Position numbers and translations under genes: made by a program
In this document: positions 43,966 through 56,525 of the stretch, piece by piece
How positions within the stretch are numbered: position 1 is the stretch's first letter
Layout: every line of letters begins with the position of its first letter
Source of the DNA: Punica granatum
Lineage: Eukaryota > Streptophyta > Magnoliopsida > Myrtales > Lythraceae
Length of the DNA: 64,000 nt
Assembly (NCBI RefSeq): GCF_007655135.1
Contig: NC_045130.1
Coordinates: 23,255,363 to 23,319,362 of the forward strand
Direction of reading: 5' to 3'
Notes under the pieces: model-generated
What the model was told of the DNA's origin: nothing
The model's database searches: none
What the model saw: only the letters and a program-made list of their open reading frames with translations

Positions 43966-46900
43966 TGTCAGCACCCCATTTTGGCCCACCGGCTTCCTGC
44001 ACGAGAATCCCCGATCAAAGCCCGGGTTACTATTCATCTCCCGGCAATCAGAGGCGAACATGCGGGCACAGAGTCATAAACCACAGAAGAAGAGCTGGGT
44101 CCATTAGAAAAGTCGAAGAGAGCAGTCGGAAGAATTTACAGACAAAGAACCCCGAAAACAACGGAGCTGACACTGTGGCATTATTCATCATCGAGTCACC
44201 GAAGCACCGAAAGGTGCCCAATATGGGACTCCAAAAATCCCCCTCAGTGCCAAAGTGACCAACGACACATCCGGGCGCATTTCTGGGGCCTGCCACATGA
44301 GCCGGGACGCCCCGATCTCTCACGGACGCCTTTTCTGACAGAGCTCCCGAGGCCCGCTCCACTGACAAGCAGACGGCCCCTCGAAACGGGACTACAGGCA
44401 CCCAGGGACCACCAGGGTTGGGGAACAAGCTTCAGATGACCTTCCGGAACTCGACTCGGTTTCCCGAGGGACGTTTCAGTGGTCATGAACGTCTCCCGAC
44501 GAGCCTCCGGGGCACGTCCACGAAGAACGTAGATCACAACGATCCCCAAGCACCTCACAAGGAGCCCCGAGCACCTCAAGACATTCAGGGAACAATGAGA
44601 AAACCCCGGTCAAAGCCCCTAGGTCTTCCCGGGCCAACGGTCCCCGACCGAGGGCAACGAGCCAACGATCCTTCACGGGGCAAAAAGATCGCCAAAACGA
44701 ATGTCAGGGTGCACAAAGAACAATCAGGGACCGGGGGACACTAAACTCCGCTCCGAACGTCCAAACAGGGCAAAACCGACTCTCGAGGCGCCGAGTCACC
44801 CGAACGTTCGTTCATATGATGCATGGCGACATTAAGCTCATTCAAATCCTCGTCGTTCAAGCATTTCAAATCTTCAAATTAATTGGACATCGGAGACCGG
44901 ACGCGCGTTCAATCAAGTGTCAAGCTTTTTCCGGCTTTTCTCTTATTCGAATGGGACCCACAGCTCAGCCAAGCCAAGCCACCAAGCCACGGCTCGCCCA
45001 CAATCAGCCACGGCTCCGACATGACAGCCCCAAGCCGCGGCTAATCCCTAAGCCACGGCTCAATTCGGTGGCTCCAAGCCCCAATGGCTCAATCCCAAGA
45101 GCTTTCCTCAACCACACATTCAAAATATCTCTTACACATCCTCACATCAACTCCCATCTTTCCATCACTTCCCATCAACTTCCCACTCACTTTCCCCACC
45201 TTAATCTTCCCTCCAAAAATTCGGATCCCTTAAGCACCCACTAATAGCACTTATTTTTCACTAAACAAGCCATTAAGTCTTCCTTTATAAGCCCATTGCA
45301 TCATTAACTTAATCACAACTCAACTTCCATCATCTCTCTAGCTTTCTCACTCTAGGAAACCCTCTCCAAGCCCTCTCAACTTCAGCACATTTCAGCAATT
45401 CGTCCAGCCTCCCCTCAGCCCGAAACCAAGGCATAATTGCCGGAAAACTCAACCGTTTTCCGGCGACCGCCACCCAACCCGAACCAAACTTGACCAAACT
45501 TCATATCCCACATGTATTCGACCTCCCGAGTCCATTTCCGGTGTTAGTTTCAGCATTTGAAGCTCCCAGCATGCAGATCTAGAACATTTCAGAATCGGGC
45601 CTCTAGGTACTTTCCCGATTCCTAGGCGAGTCCCGCCCCCCAACTTTGCTCGAGCCTTGACCAAACTTCTTACCCCACATGTTTTCGACCTTCTAAATCC
45701 ATTTCTGAACCTAGTTTTAGCATTTGAAGCCTCCAACACACCGTTTCAGCAGGTAGCATAAACAGTGCAGAAACGGGTTTCCACGGCCACCCCGGGATCC
45801 TTGGCACGCCATTTCTTCCCACGACCATGGCGAGTCGTGCCATCACTTCATAGGGGTTCCTCACAACCCTCACTCTTCCTCGTGACAAGGTGGTCGCGTG
45901 CCGAGAGCCGTTCAACCGTGCACCACCGCCTTTTCTCTCCTTTCTCCCTTCACAGATGTTTCCAGTTTTTTTACCGGTTTTCTTTGCATCTTTTAGGAAA
46001 ATAGACATGTCTAATCCTCATGAAACCACTGCAGGTATGATCCTCACTCAGTTAGGAGTCCAATGCCACCGATCTCGCACCAAAAGACCACCGGGAGCCT
46101 CCCGTAGAGTCGTTTCTTCATCGGGTGCCAGTCAGGTTTTTTCCTCTGGTCGTCTTTTCTAACCCGAACTTTGCAGGGACGCACAGGTCAGCTCGGGTTG
46201 AATCTCGCTACGAGCCACCCATCACCGTGCTCCTCACTCAGTTAGGAGTCCAATTCCACCGACCTTGCATCAAAAGACCACCGGGAGCCTCCTGTGGAGC
46301 CGTTTCTTCATCGGGTGCCAGTCGGGTCTGTTTTGACCCGACTGGGTCTGTCTTTTTTTTACTGACCCGACTTTGTTTTTGATTTCCGGAAAATCTACGC
46401 ATGCTCTCCTCCCGAAACCACCATAGGCGCGATCCTTAGTCTCTTGGGAATCCAACGCAACTGGCCCCACGCGAACATTCCATCCCGATCAACCGGTACA
46501 GCCCCGACAAGCCAGACTGCGAGTCGGGTCTGCCAGTCGACCCGACTGCACCGGTTCGGGTCTGTTCGTTCCAACCGAGTCTCCCGACTCCCTTTGCCAC
46601 TTCTCCGACTCTTTCCTCGTGTTCCGAGGCTAGGTAACATTCCTCTGCGACTTAGAGAAGCTAGGATCCTCGATGTTTGCTTGTTATGAAGTGTTAATGT
46701 GATTTATAAACCGGAAAGCATGAAAGTTGCTATTTTTCTTCTAGATCCGGACTTCCTCGTGCATTTCCATGCACGTACGTCCATCATATTCCGTTTATGT
46801 GCTCATATCATATCCGTATGATGCATAAGCTCATGTGCCATGATAGGAAAAGATCCAAATCGAGGCCGAAGAGATCATCCCGACCCGTGTGAGCCACGGA

Positions 46901-49264
46901 AGATCCCGGTCATTCTTGATGGAATACGGCCGAGAGGTTCCTTGGACCACACAAGTCCGGGAGGCCCTCTTTCGCCTCGAGATGGGCCGATTCCCGTGTT
47001 TTATCCGTTTCGTTATCACTTGAGTCGATGCCGTTTTATAAATTCCGTTTAAATATTTTGTTCGTGCGTGTTTGTATACTCTTTTGTGCGATTATGACCA
47101 TGGCGGCATCGATGTGATTAAAACGTGTGTTATTATCGTGTTTGATGTATCATGCATGTAAGATACGATCGGAATCATCCCTTGGAATTGTGTGTATTGA
47201 TGTTCGTGTTTTATCATTGGCTATGTGATAATCACATGATAGACGTGTAGACTTCGGACCATTGTTCGTTAAATCCATAATACCCATAACACAAGGTCAT
47301 CGTCACCGAATAATTTCACGAATGGGAGAAACGGGACGTATCATTCGGCTAATTAAATCACTTGGACTAAATAATTGGATGAATCGATCACTAATTCGTA
47401 AACGCATCGATGGTTCACGGAACGGCGGGAATGCTCTTTTCCTTAAAAGATCACAATTTCAAAACACCGAGACACGTAACACGAATAGAATTGATGTCTA
47501 ACGAGTACTCGCGTGCTATGACTCGAGCCCGGGCCCGATTTGAGGCGGCTCGAGTCAAGGCGCGCGAGTCCTCCTTAGATTTCTTCGTGTGACGTGATCT
47601 CCAATTTACATACGAACATCGCAATTTTATTATCCAAGGGCATAATCGTCATTCCGTGATTCACCGATACCCTAGGCGCTAGGGAGTCGGAAACGCCTTG
47701 ATCTATGGACGGAAAAGGGCCACCCGTTCGGGTACGAGTCTCATTCGCACGGCCCATTCCGTTCACTTTCGGTGTTTCTATCTTCCTATCGTAGATTCGG
47801 TGGGGAGCATTTTATTTTAGTTCCAAAACACAAAGAACCGGACTAATCATGCATCCGGCCTAATCAAACACTAGATAAGGGGATGAGCGGAATGATAGAT
47901 TCCAATCTAGAGTCAAAACACGAGTTTGGCTAATTCGGTGAAACCGCAGTGACACTTAACTGAATAAGAGTCATAAAACAAACACACACATGTAATTGGC
48001 TTAGAACCTTATCCTAGCCCGCCCTCTATGTTTGCCTAGGTTAGATGCATTGTTTGCCAATCAACCACGGATAATAACTGATTAAATCACGTACATTCGA
48101 CTTAATACACCACTTGTCTGTATTCACCGACAATTGTCATTTGTTGTCTATATTGTGTCAGTTTTATTAGTTTTCTTCTGTTTTGTCTTTGCACATGATG
48201 ATTTATTGCGGTTCGGGCCCGAGCCCATAGGTCACGTGTTGCACGGGGTCCAACGCCCCAAATCACCGAACACGAGGTCCAACGCCTCTTAACTCACCGA
48301 GCGCGTGCAACTCGAGTGCGGAATGGGATCTAGCCTCGATTCACCGTCACACTCCGAATGCGGCCTATGTGGAAGGCGGATTCGGATTAAGCGCGTGAAA
48401 CGGGTTTAGATATCACCCGGGAGCTCGATCGGTCCATCGGATACAGTGAGAACCGACCGGTTCCCCTGAAAACCGTTGGATCGATCAGACCCGACCCCCG
48501 GCTCCTCGAGCCCGCGTTGCCTTAATTTGTTTATCGGTTATTCAAAATACTCGGTGAGTCGGAGCGGAATATTGGCCCAATGCAAACCGATCGGGATCCA
48601 TTTACCTTATTCAGTTAAACCTTGTAATTAGTTGAGAGAACATTGCGAGAATTCTATTTGTATGTTCATTTGTATACTTGTAAGGATCCCCGATCGGTGA
48701 GCGAGAGTTCCGAGTGCCGGATCGGTTAAGTGGTCTATCGCCACCAAAGGGAGAGTAAGCTCGGATACTCGTGGTTTCGGTTCACGCAGGGATTCGACCA
48801 TCGCGGTTCGATGAACTGTAACAATAAGATAGTGAACCGACTCCTTGATGCACAAGCCTACTCATCTTTCGGACTCTTGGCCCAACTTGATCAATTCATC
48901 GAATTTACGGTGTCAAAACGAGCGAGTCAAGTGCAACTCTAAATTACGCGGTAAATAAACGAAACGGCAAGCCTAGCAAGCTAGAGTACCGAAAGGGCAT
49001 GCGGGATATAGGCCCGCACATAATAGAACCCCCGAATTCGGAATTTCCGGTTCCGTACGACCATTGCCTTAGCATTTAGGTGTACCCCGTACCCCTAGAC
49101 CCGGGTAACTTGCCGGCCCTCGACCTTCGGGTCATAAAATGGCAAGTGGCGACTCCTTCTCACGTGCGTCCGTCGCGCGTCCCCGGGAAGGTGGACACTC
49201 CCAAGCCGCGTTTGCTTAGGCGCGCGCATGCGTGCCCCGACGAGATTAAATTCGGGTGCGCACA
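43966..49264 (+). mobile_element. 5' LTR of element E (5,299 bp)
   Basis: Starts TGTCAGCACCCCATTTTGGC, ends ...CGGGTGCGCACA, followed by GCT and the PBS. It is the longest complete LTR in the window. The first 1.3 kb follows LTR A; about 45160-47100 follows D instead, with the CCACCGATCTNGCA modules; the last part again follows A, so LTRs of this family look mosaic. No conserved ORF. Confidence 0.9.
45284..45290 (+). promoter_or_regulatory. candidate TATA box of LTR E
   Basis: TTTATAA in the context TCCTTTATAAGCCC, 1.3 kb into the LTR, at the same place as the motifs in A and C. Confidence 0.5.
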
Positions 49265-49267
49265 GCT

Positions 49268-49285
49268 TGGCGACTCCACTGGGGA
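49268..49285 (+). promoter_or_regulatory. primer-binding site of element E, tRNA-Arg
   Basis: TGGCGACTCCACTGGGGA, identical to A, three bases after the LTR end. Confidence 0.9.
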
Positions 49286-49849
49286 CATACTTAGTGGGTT
49301 CGGGCTCAATTCCGTTTGCTTGCTTGCATGTTTATTTATCGCTTTCCGTACATTTATTTTAAGCACATTTATTTCGCGCACATTTATTTTACGCACTTGC
49401 ATCGCATCATTCTAGCGGGTTTCTAGGTACCTTGTCCGAAATCCCACGGGCACCAAAATAGGAAGTTAGGTTAGTCAGAGGTTCCGAGTAAGGGAACGGA
49501 TCGAGTCGGCTATGCCACCGAACCGGCCCCCAAAGATCCTCGCTCGATTTCAAGGAATTCACACCCTTGAGTCGAGAGCCCCCATCCATAGATAACACGG
49601 TCCCTGTAGCACCGAACCATGCATCGTGCTATGCCTCCATGCAAGCCTTCAACCCGACTCCGACAATAGTCCATCGAGTCGGCCTGCGTGCCACTTGAGT
49701 CTTTTCTATTTCAAGAGCGATATACCTTGTAATTTGTACTAAGCCGTGGGCATTTACTTTTCTCTGCACATACGCATCATGCAGTTTTCAAAACACACTA
49801 GGATGTCGTTCACATTGACAAGTCCTAAGCAGATTTTCTTATCGTCTTG
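49286..49849 (+). promoter_or_regulatory. 5' leader of element E
   Basis: Contains the conserved leader block (about 49431-49591) with the TCAAGG...CCTTGA stem. The end (about 49799-49845: GATGTCGTTCACATTGACAAG, TCCTAAGC) is nearly identical to the leader end of B. It stops at the donor-like TTG|GTAAGG. Confidence 0.55.
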
Positions 49850-50414
49850 GTAAGGGATGCCTTGCTCGGCCTCCTGCCCGCGCCTTGACAGAGCCCGCCA
49901 ACACACGAGGACCTCACCGACCCGCCACAGAACGCGAATGGTGTATATTCCGGGACAACATGATCGACCTCATCAACACTAGGTTCGATCACCGAGAGGT
50001 CGCTGAGAGACGAAGAACTCGCCAGCCAACCACCTCAAAGGGAGCTCTCCCAAACTCGTGCCAAGATGCAGAGATGCGGTTAGGAGCTTGTTTGAGCGAA
50101 CACCGCCCTGGAGAGGTCTAGGAAAGGGCCTCATGAAGACCCACACATGCACTCTAGGATAGATGTCTCCGCAAGGCCCTCGCCTAGACCCGGTGCTTTC
50201 CGAGGCGGCGCTCGCTCAAACCTCGAGTGTGGTGGCAAATCAGCTTAAGGCTCTATTTTACAAAATTTGCATTGTATTTTGAACCTTTCGAGTCAATCTG
50301 AACGACAACATTAGCTTTTGAAAACTCACGCATTGCACGCATCCTATTCATTTACTGTTTTACACGACAATTAACACTACCACACGGTAGACAAAGTTAT
50401 GACCGCCTTTGCAG
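49850..50414 (+). other. predicted ORF1-region intron of element E (shortened)
   Basis: Donor-like GTAAGG at 49850 and acceptor-like CCTTTGCAG ending at 50414, matching the positions of the pairs in A and G relative to ORF1 and to the conserved spacer block. Only 565 bp because most of ORF1 is deleted. Confidence 0.35.
49857..50150 (+). pseudogene. ORF1 remnant of element E
   Basis: An ATG at 49857, seven bases after the donor-like site, begins a frame resembling the ORF1 start (CPRLD-like residues) but meets a stop after about 40 codons. The rest of ORF1 is essentially missing; the short ORF at 49885-50121 is in a different frame and resembles nothing I know. Called a remnant by position and the first residues only. 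Confidence 0.4.
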
Positions 50415-50954
50415 GTGTACCAATCGTGGTCCTCACCCTTCCTCCAGGGCGAGCCGATCAGTAGCTCAAGGGCCAACCGTCCAAGCAACACTAACTTCCC
50501 ATTAATCCCGCGCAATCAATTATGTCATTGCATGGTTGAGCACACGTCCCTCTATGCTACAAGTGCTTCCATCAGCACAACTGAGCGTGCCATTTCCGCG
50601 TCGTGCGAGCATGCCTCCACCTTCTCCATGCACACACCCTCAGCGCGCTCGCACGACGCCTACCAGGCTAGTTCAATCCCCTAAGCCCTTACGCTGAAAT
50701 CGCGAATATAGTTTGCTCCTTCATTGTTTTCTTTTCCCATTGTAGAAAATTCTACACAAGAAGACAGCATGAATATTGATCGACCACAATTGAGACAACA
50801 AATGTCTTACATCGATCCAGCTCCTTGGGATTTCAACACTAAGTCCTCATCCCTGCTCCACAAAGCAAGACCGCAAGCAAATCAGCGTCACCGCATTGCA
50901 GTGCCTCACGCTATTCCTCAGCATTGACCTTTGCTTTTGCATTTCTTGCACTTT
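50151..50954 (+). other. ORF1-array spacer of element E
   Basis: Non-coding. About 50305-50345 (ACATTAGCTTTTGAAAACTC) matches the ORF1-gag spacer of A and G. About 50590-50690 matches B and contains inverted segments CGTCGTGCGAGCATG and GCTCGCACGACG able to form a hairpin. Confidence 0.5.
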
Positions 50955-51690
50955 CCTATCAACCCCGCATTTATTGCATCGGGCTTCGGCCCCTCATCGG
51001 GCTCCGGCCCCGCATTTACTGCATCGGGCTTCGGCCCCGCATCGGTCTCCGGCCCTGCATCGAGCTCCGGCCCCGCATTTACTGCATCGGGCTTCGGCCC
51101 CGCATCGGGCTCCGGCCCGGCATCGGGCTCCGGCCCCGCATTTACCGCATCGGGCTCCGGCCCCGCATCGGGCTCCGACCCCGCATTTACTGCATCGGGC
51201 TCCAGCCCCGCATCGGGCTTCGACCCCGCATTTACTGCATCGGGCTCCGGCCCCGCATCGGGCTTCGACCCCGCATTTACTGCATCGGGCTCCGGCCCCG
51301 CATCGGGCTTCGACCCCACATTTACTGCATCGGGCTTCGGCCTCGCATCGGGCTCCGGCCCTGCATCGGGCTCCGGCCCCGCATTTACTGCATTGGGCTT
51401 CGGCCCCGCATCGAGCTCTGACCCTGCATCGGGCTCCGGCCCTGCATCGGGTTCCGGTCCCGCATTTACTGCATTAGGCTTCGACCTCACATCGGCCTCC
51501 GGCCCTGCATTTACTTTTGGGTTTCGGCCCTGCATCGGGCTCCGGCCCCACTTTTGGGCTTTGGCCCCACTTTTGGGATTCGGCCCCTCATCGGGCCTCG
51601 GTCCCGCATTTGCTGCTTTTGGGCTCCGGCCCCGCATTTACTGCTTTCAGGTTTTGACACCTCGCGTTTACTGCTTTCAGGCTCAACTAA
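50955..51690. repeat. 27/45-bp tandem array of element E
   Basis: The same array as in B (36955-37735), reverse-complemented in window coordinates but in the same direction relative to the element: GCATTTACTGCATCGGGCTY CGGCCCC with additional GCATCGGGCTCCGGCCC blocks. Open frames up to 272 aa are artefacts. Confidence 0.95.
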
Positions 51691-52436
51691 AATCCAAAAT
51701 CGACTTGGATTCAAATTCATCCATGCGATACTCCGAGGAGCGAGTCTAATCCTTCAACCGCAAAAGATCACAGGCAACAGCTCCGACAAACAGAGCATGG
51801 CCCTGCCCACCCGCCGCGAAAGTCACTAGCACGATCACATCTCCGACCGGAGAATGATCCCTGCCCACCCTCCGCTGTGGCCATCAACCAGCCACTAGGG
51901 CAACATGCGCTCTTCCCTAAACTCTCTTTTACATTTATTTATATGCATTCCAAAACGAGCTCCCGGCATGAACGAACCCTTCACGGGCGCACTAGGACAA
52001 CCCCGAAGACGCCCTGTTGGTTCTGTCGGAATTGTTCGATTCGTCTGTCCTCATGGGATCCGGCTCCTCGAGCCTCCCCTAGGACGGCTGCTCATGCCAA
52101 CCCGTAATCGAGGAAAGTACACCTATGTGGCCCCTAGCCACGGTCTGCTCACTCCAGGGTGGCAATGACTAGATCTCGGAATTGAGTGTCCTCCACGCAC
52201 GGCACCCCATGGGTCGTACGTTGGACAAGGGGATTTTCCTATGGGTCCACTCCACATTTCTTACCACATATTCCACCGATCAATCACCTAATACATCGTC
52301 TTCTTTGTCATCTCTCACAGGGACATGCCGGTCACAGGCAAAGAACGATACACGGGTTCACATCTCCCTGAGAATTCCTCTCGGACCCTTCCCTCATACA
52401 TCGACGAGGGAGGTTTCCGACGAATATGTACCCCGA
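51691..52436 (+). other. element E region shared with B, 3' truncated
   Basis: Matches B at about 36000-36900 in reverse. No protein recognised. Ends at the junction ...TACCCCGA|CAGCATATC, where CAGC is shared by both sides of the junction. Confidence 0.6.
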
Positions 52437-53502
52437 CAGCATATCTCGTATCTGCATCTCACGTTGGTCATTTTGACATAAATTGTCAGACAACGTGAAC
52501 AATCATTCCTTAAGCCGATAATGCTAACGTGGGGCCGGAGAACGCCCTAGGAGGCCGAAACTGGATTTCTCAGGATGACTTCTGAGTTGCTTGGGCACTC
52601 CGGAGATTACTGTAATCTCTGTTTGTCAAGATCAGACCTCCAAGGACTTGAAAAGTGTATCTGAGACCTCTAAAGTATTGCTCGGGAGGTCTAGATGAGT
52701 CGTGTGGTTTATTCCGACGATTCCACGTTGAGCCTTGAGAAGGCTAACATGATGTAGGGTAGACACTCGACATCAAGTTTCCGTGAAAAGAACCTCCGGA
52801 TATGCATTTCCACTGAAAATGGCCATTTCCGCTCCTCGGAGGTTACTCGGGAAACTGATAAGCGTTTTGCTGTCTGTTTTGCCCAATTGCGATTGTCCGC
52901 TAGAGTTTTTAGGGCAATGCGGTATGAACTTCGTTTGCCGTAATTCCATCAGACCAGTCTCCGGCTATGCTCTTCTGAAGAAGGGTATGCTTATTTTGCC
53001 GCTCGGAAGTCATTTGAAGTGTCTGTGTGACTTCCAAGAGACAATCTGAAGCATTGTTCATGCTCTGTGTGCTGGTGGGGCATGGCCGCGTCTGATATTT
53101 GGAATTAACTTTTCTCCAGGAAACCGGCATTTTTGGACTTCCACTGAAAAGTTGTCTGTATACAGAAAGTTGGTCTGTATAGAGCAGATGATTTGCAAAA
53201 TGCCTTTGGGGACACTTTTCATCTATTTGGCATTGAAGTGGATTTTTGGAGTCCAATATTGGCTATTTTCCGACGACCGAGCGAACTATCGGAAAATAGT
53301 ATCGTCCGTGTGATATATTGAAAATGCCGGTTTTGGACATTGTTGAGCTCTCTGGTTGCTCTGTTGCCTTTTGGTGACCCCTGGAGTCCTTCTGTCACAT
53401 CCATGGGTCATTTGCTCAATTTTGCCTACTTGAGGATAAATAGTGATTTCTTGCTCTGCCGAGCCGTTTTTCTGTATTCTGCTCAAGTTGTGGCTTGGAT
53501 CA
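52437..53502 (-). mobile_element. LTR remnant of element G (probable 3' LTR)
   Basis: Near-identical to 61281-62344, the first 1.07 kb of G's 5' LTR read on the minus strand. The segment GGATTTTTGGAGTCCAATATTGG also matches the U3 of C and A, fixing its orientation. The right edge (...GGCTTGGATCA, minus strand TGATCC) is the same in both copies and could be the true LTR start. Here it abuts gag rather than a polypurine tract, so the region between gag and the LTR has been deleted. The left edge is cut at 52437 against element E. Confidence 0.6.
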
Positions 53503-54718
53503 TTACTGAGCGTAGAATGTGCTTTGCCGCTTTACCCCTCCATTCCGTTGGGTATGCTTCGAAAGTTTGACTTTCTCTCATCTCTGTCATGCTAAGATCA
53601 AGAAGAGTAGGAGGTGTCTCTGCACAGAATCGGTACTGGTCGAGGAATTTCTGAGAAAGATCTGTCCATGTAGGGATGTCACCGGCTTTCAGGGTCATAA
53701 ACCAATCTAGCGCCGATCTCGTAAGACTGTCTTGGAAAGTCTGGATGACAAATTCCTCGTAATCCCAATACGAAAGCATTTTGCTATGATAGTGACGGAG
53801 ATGATGCCGAGGGTCTTTGGTCCCATCGTAACTCTTAAAATCTGGAATCTTGATCTTAGGGGGCAACAACATGCCAGGAAAGAGATTCCAGTCACTGTCA
53901 CTGAAGTCAGGACGGGACGTGCCTGCTTGGAGGGCTCGAATGGTTTCCTCCATTCTCTTCATTCTTTTCTCCTGTTCATTTTAAGGAGGAATGTTCGTCG
54001 GTAGAACTGCAGGAGCGGCATGAGTAGGCGTGCCTGGTTCAGTGGGGGGAATATTTAGAGGCGGTGGAGTTTGGTAGGAAAAGCTCATTTTGGTTTGTGG
54101 AGCTTGGAAGGAAAAAGGTTCCGCAGTGGGAGCAGGGATTTGTGTGATCGCGACTGGAGGAACCGTCGGTGGTGGAACGGTATAAATTGGAGGTTGAGTA
54201 GGTATGGTGAGCGGCGGCAAAGTGAGCATTGCGAGATCTGTTGATAGGAACGCCGCGGGCGGAAACGGTACCGATATAGGAGCCGGTGGTGGTGGCATAG
54301 GATCACTGACTGGGCTGACTGTCGGCACATATGTCATTGCTGAAAAAGACATATCTTCGCTATCCGTCACATAAATAGGCGGGTCGATCGGATTCAGGTG
54401 AACGGTTGTCCTGCGTTCAGGAGGTGGAGTGTGACTCGAGGAAGCTCGGTTTTGATCCCGAAGCATAGCCATGAGCTCTGTCATATTGGTATTCATGTTG
54501 GCAGCCAATTGATTAACCGTCCCTTCGAGTGCGGCAAAACACACGGGATCGACAACATTGGATGGCGCCTATGCAGGAGAAGGGTGGTGCGTTGGAAGAA
54601 CACCAGAATACGCTATAGATGCTGGAGATGACATCACGTGCGTGTCTTGCGGAAGGGAGTGTGCCGGCACTGGTGGTGCGTCTTGTTCCGAGATAACGGG
54701 TTGTTGCTCTTCGGCCAT
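53503..54718 (-). pseudogene. gag: gag of element G (two stops, 3' truncated)
   Basis: One frame from ATG 54718 (MAEEQQPVISEQ, aligned with MAEG of A). Stops at 54571-54569 (TAG) and 53983-53981 (TAA). A helical VNQLAANMNTNMTELMAMLRDQNRASSS segment and a proline-rich part are followed by KRMEETIRAL and the capsid-like domain (RHHLRHYHSKMLSYWDYEEF, LDWFMTLKAGDIPTW, FLDQYRFCAETPPTLLDLS). Homology with A ends near 53510 at AAKHI, where the LTR remnant begins; the 159-aa frame runs on into LTR sequence to 53483. It confirms that the stop at 21746 in A is a lesion, since this copy reads through there. Confidence 0.85.
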
Positions 54719-54767
54719 TCTTCCGCGTGCACGAGTAGGATATCGATGTGACGCCAGTTGTTAGTAC

Positions 54768-56525
54768 CTGTATGTACGAGTGTATAAGTGTAATTGTTAT
54801 GTGTTGATCATCTTCAAAATGTAAATGACAATGTATGAATGCATGAGATGTATGAGTTTAAAAACACTAATGCCATTATATCAGTTTAATTCACGTTTCA
54901 CAATTTACAAAGGCAGTCTGTTTGAAAAGGAAACATAAACATTAAACCGACAACTGTTACAACCCGTAGCTGAGTGAGCGCTATGCGGGTTCTGTACAGG
55001 CAAAAACGCTCAGCAACTAAGCTCAAGGATGGGAGATCCTGCGCGCTCTTGCCTGCGCTCGATCCAACGTAGCGCTCAAACGCGCTATCTCCCTGTCTTG
55101 GTTCACTACGCGTGCACGAGTTTGAGCCAACTCGCTCTGAAGCTCTCTGTGATCAGTGAGTTCTGCACGAATATCCACAAGCTCACAGCGAAGACGATCT
55201 CGCTCTGCCCTAATGACCTGCAGCTCTGTGCACACGACTCCTTGGACTGAGCTCTCTGCATCTGGAATGTCTGCCTGCGGTGTCTGCAGCATCTGTGGCA
55301 TGCGTAGCCGACGAACAGGTGCGAATCCATACGGATGGAACTGCATCACATACGCTGCTGTAGCTGAGAAAGCTCGCTCCTCGTCAGTGGGATGCTCTGG
55401 GAAGTACAGTTCCTGGACGATGCGCGTGCTCCATAAGCGTCGGACCTCTCTAACCCGTAGAATCCTATCCGGGAGTGAAATTGTGGTGTTTGCCCACCTG
55501 AAGCGGTGTGAAGTGCGATCTGCCTCTATAGGAATATCTTGTAGCCCACCGAGTTGTCTGATGACTCGGGATGGAAAGATAAGTGTGCTCCCTAAATGAC
55601 TGATTAAGGGAAGTCCTATAACTGAAGGACATCCAATGATCATGGGACCGCCAGGATTCCAACGTGTAGTCCATAAAAACTGTGCTGGGGTGAGCTCTTC
55701 CATAAACCGCATCCAGTCGGTGTAGTTACGGTCGGAGGGTCGAAACACATGAAGTAGACGAGCGATGAGTGAGCGCTCGTCGGTGATACATGGAAAAGGA
55801 TGGGATAAGCCGAACGGCCTAATGTGTGCTAGAAGCCAAATCTGAAGCAGATGTGGGGATCCTCTCATCCTGCCCCGTCGATTCTCTTGTACATAGTCAA
55901 GAGACCGAATGGCCTCAGCCAAAACGGCTTCCACATAACTATGGCCTCCTACCACTTGGAGGATGACCTGAGCAAGTGCCCCGTCTGTGAGGTTCGACGA
56001 GTACGGGAATAGCATAGTCCCGAAGATGAGCAAAAGAAACCCGTGACAAGCGTCACGCTGATAAGACTCTCCCGTGGCATTCAGAGCACGGGCCTGTATG
56101 AAATCTATGAGCCATGTAGTCCTAATGCTGTGCTCCCCTCCATACTGAAGCTCGCAATGAATTTCTTCGTTGCGGAGACCTAAAAGGATGGCTAGTCTGT
56201 TCTGTATCGTGGCAAACTGGTTAGGCACCACGATGTCGTGAATTGGTGTAGACCGCTGAAGGAGTGTCGCATATTCTTCTATTGTAGGGGCTAACTCTGT
56301 CCCATGAAAGCTGAAAACGGCTCGCTGAGTGTCCTAAAAACTAATGGCAGTTCTGAGTAGGGTCCAATCGACGGGAGAATCAGCGAGTAATGGTAGGTCT
56401 CCTATGATGAGCCGGAGGAATGCGCGGTCCACTGGGCGGAATGTGTTCCAAAGGCGAGTAATGTCCGCAGATGGTGTGATGATGATATCAAGCCTAGGAC
56501 AGGGACGCGAGCGATCCATTCTTAC
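54768..56525 (-). other. predicted alternative intron enclosing ORF1 of element G
   Basis: Donor-like TTTAG|GTAAGA six bases before the ORF1 ATG (intron starts at 56525) and acceptor-like CATACAG|GTACTA ending at 54768, 49 bases before the gag ATG, with CAACTGGCGTCACATCG just after it as in A. Length 1,758 bp against 1,774 bp in A. Confidence 0.45.
55023..56519 (-). pseudogene. ORF1 (DUF7745-like) of element G, one nonsense codon
   Basis: Collinear with ORF1 of A over its whole length (498 versus 499 codons, no indel frameshift). Starts at 56519 (MDRSRPCPRLDIIITPS). Residue 62, tryptophan in A, is a TAG stop; the frame continues to 55023. Conserved blocks include YQRDACHGFLLLIFGT, RGSPHLLQIWLLAHIRPFG, WNPGGPMIIGCP, LGSTLIFPSRVIRQLGG and LYFPEHPTD, and the C-terminal coiled coil is kept. 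Near-full collinearity with A while nucleotides differ widely suggests the protein was selected for before this copy died. Confidence 0.85.

Larger units (their letters stand above)
49265..52436 (+). mobile_element. internal region of element E (non-autonomous, 3' end lost)
   Basis: PBS, leader, ORF1 remnant, spacer, 27/45-bp array and a region shared with B. No gag or pol. It is joined at 52436/52437 to the LTR remnant of G, with the PPT and 3' LTR missing. Confidence 0.75.
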
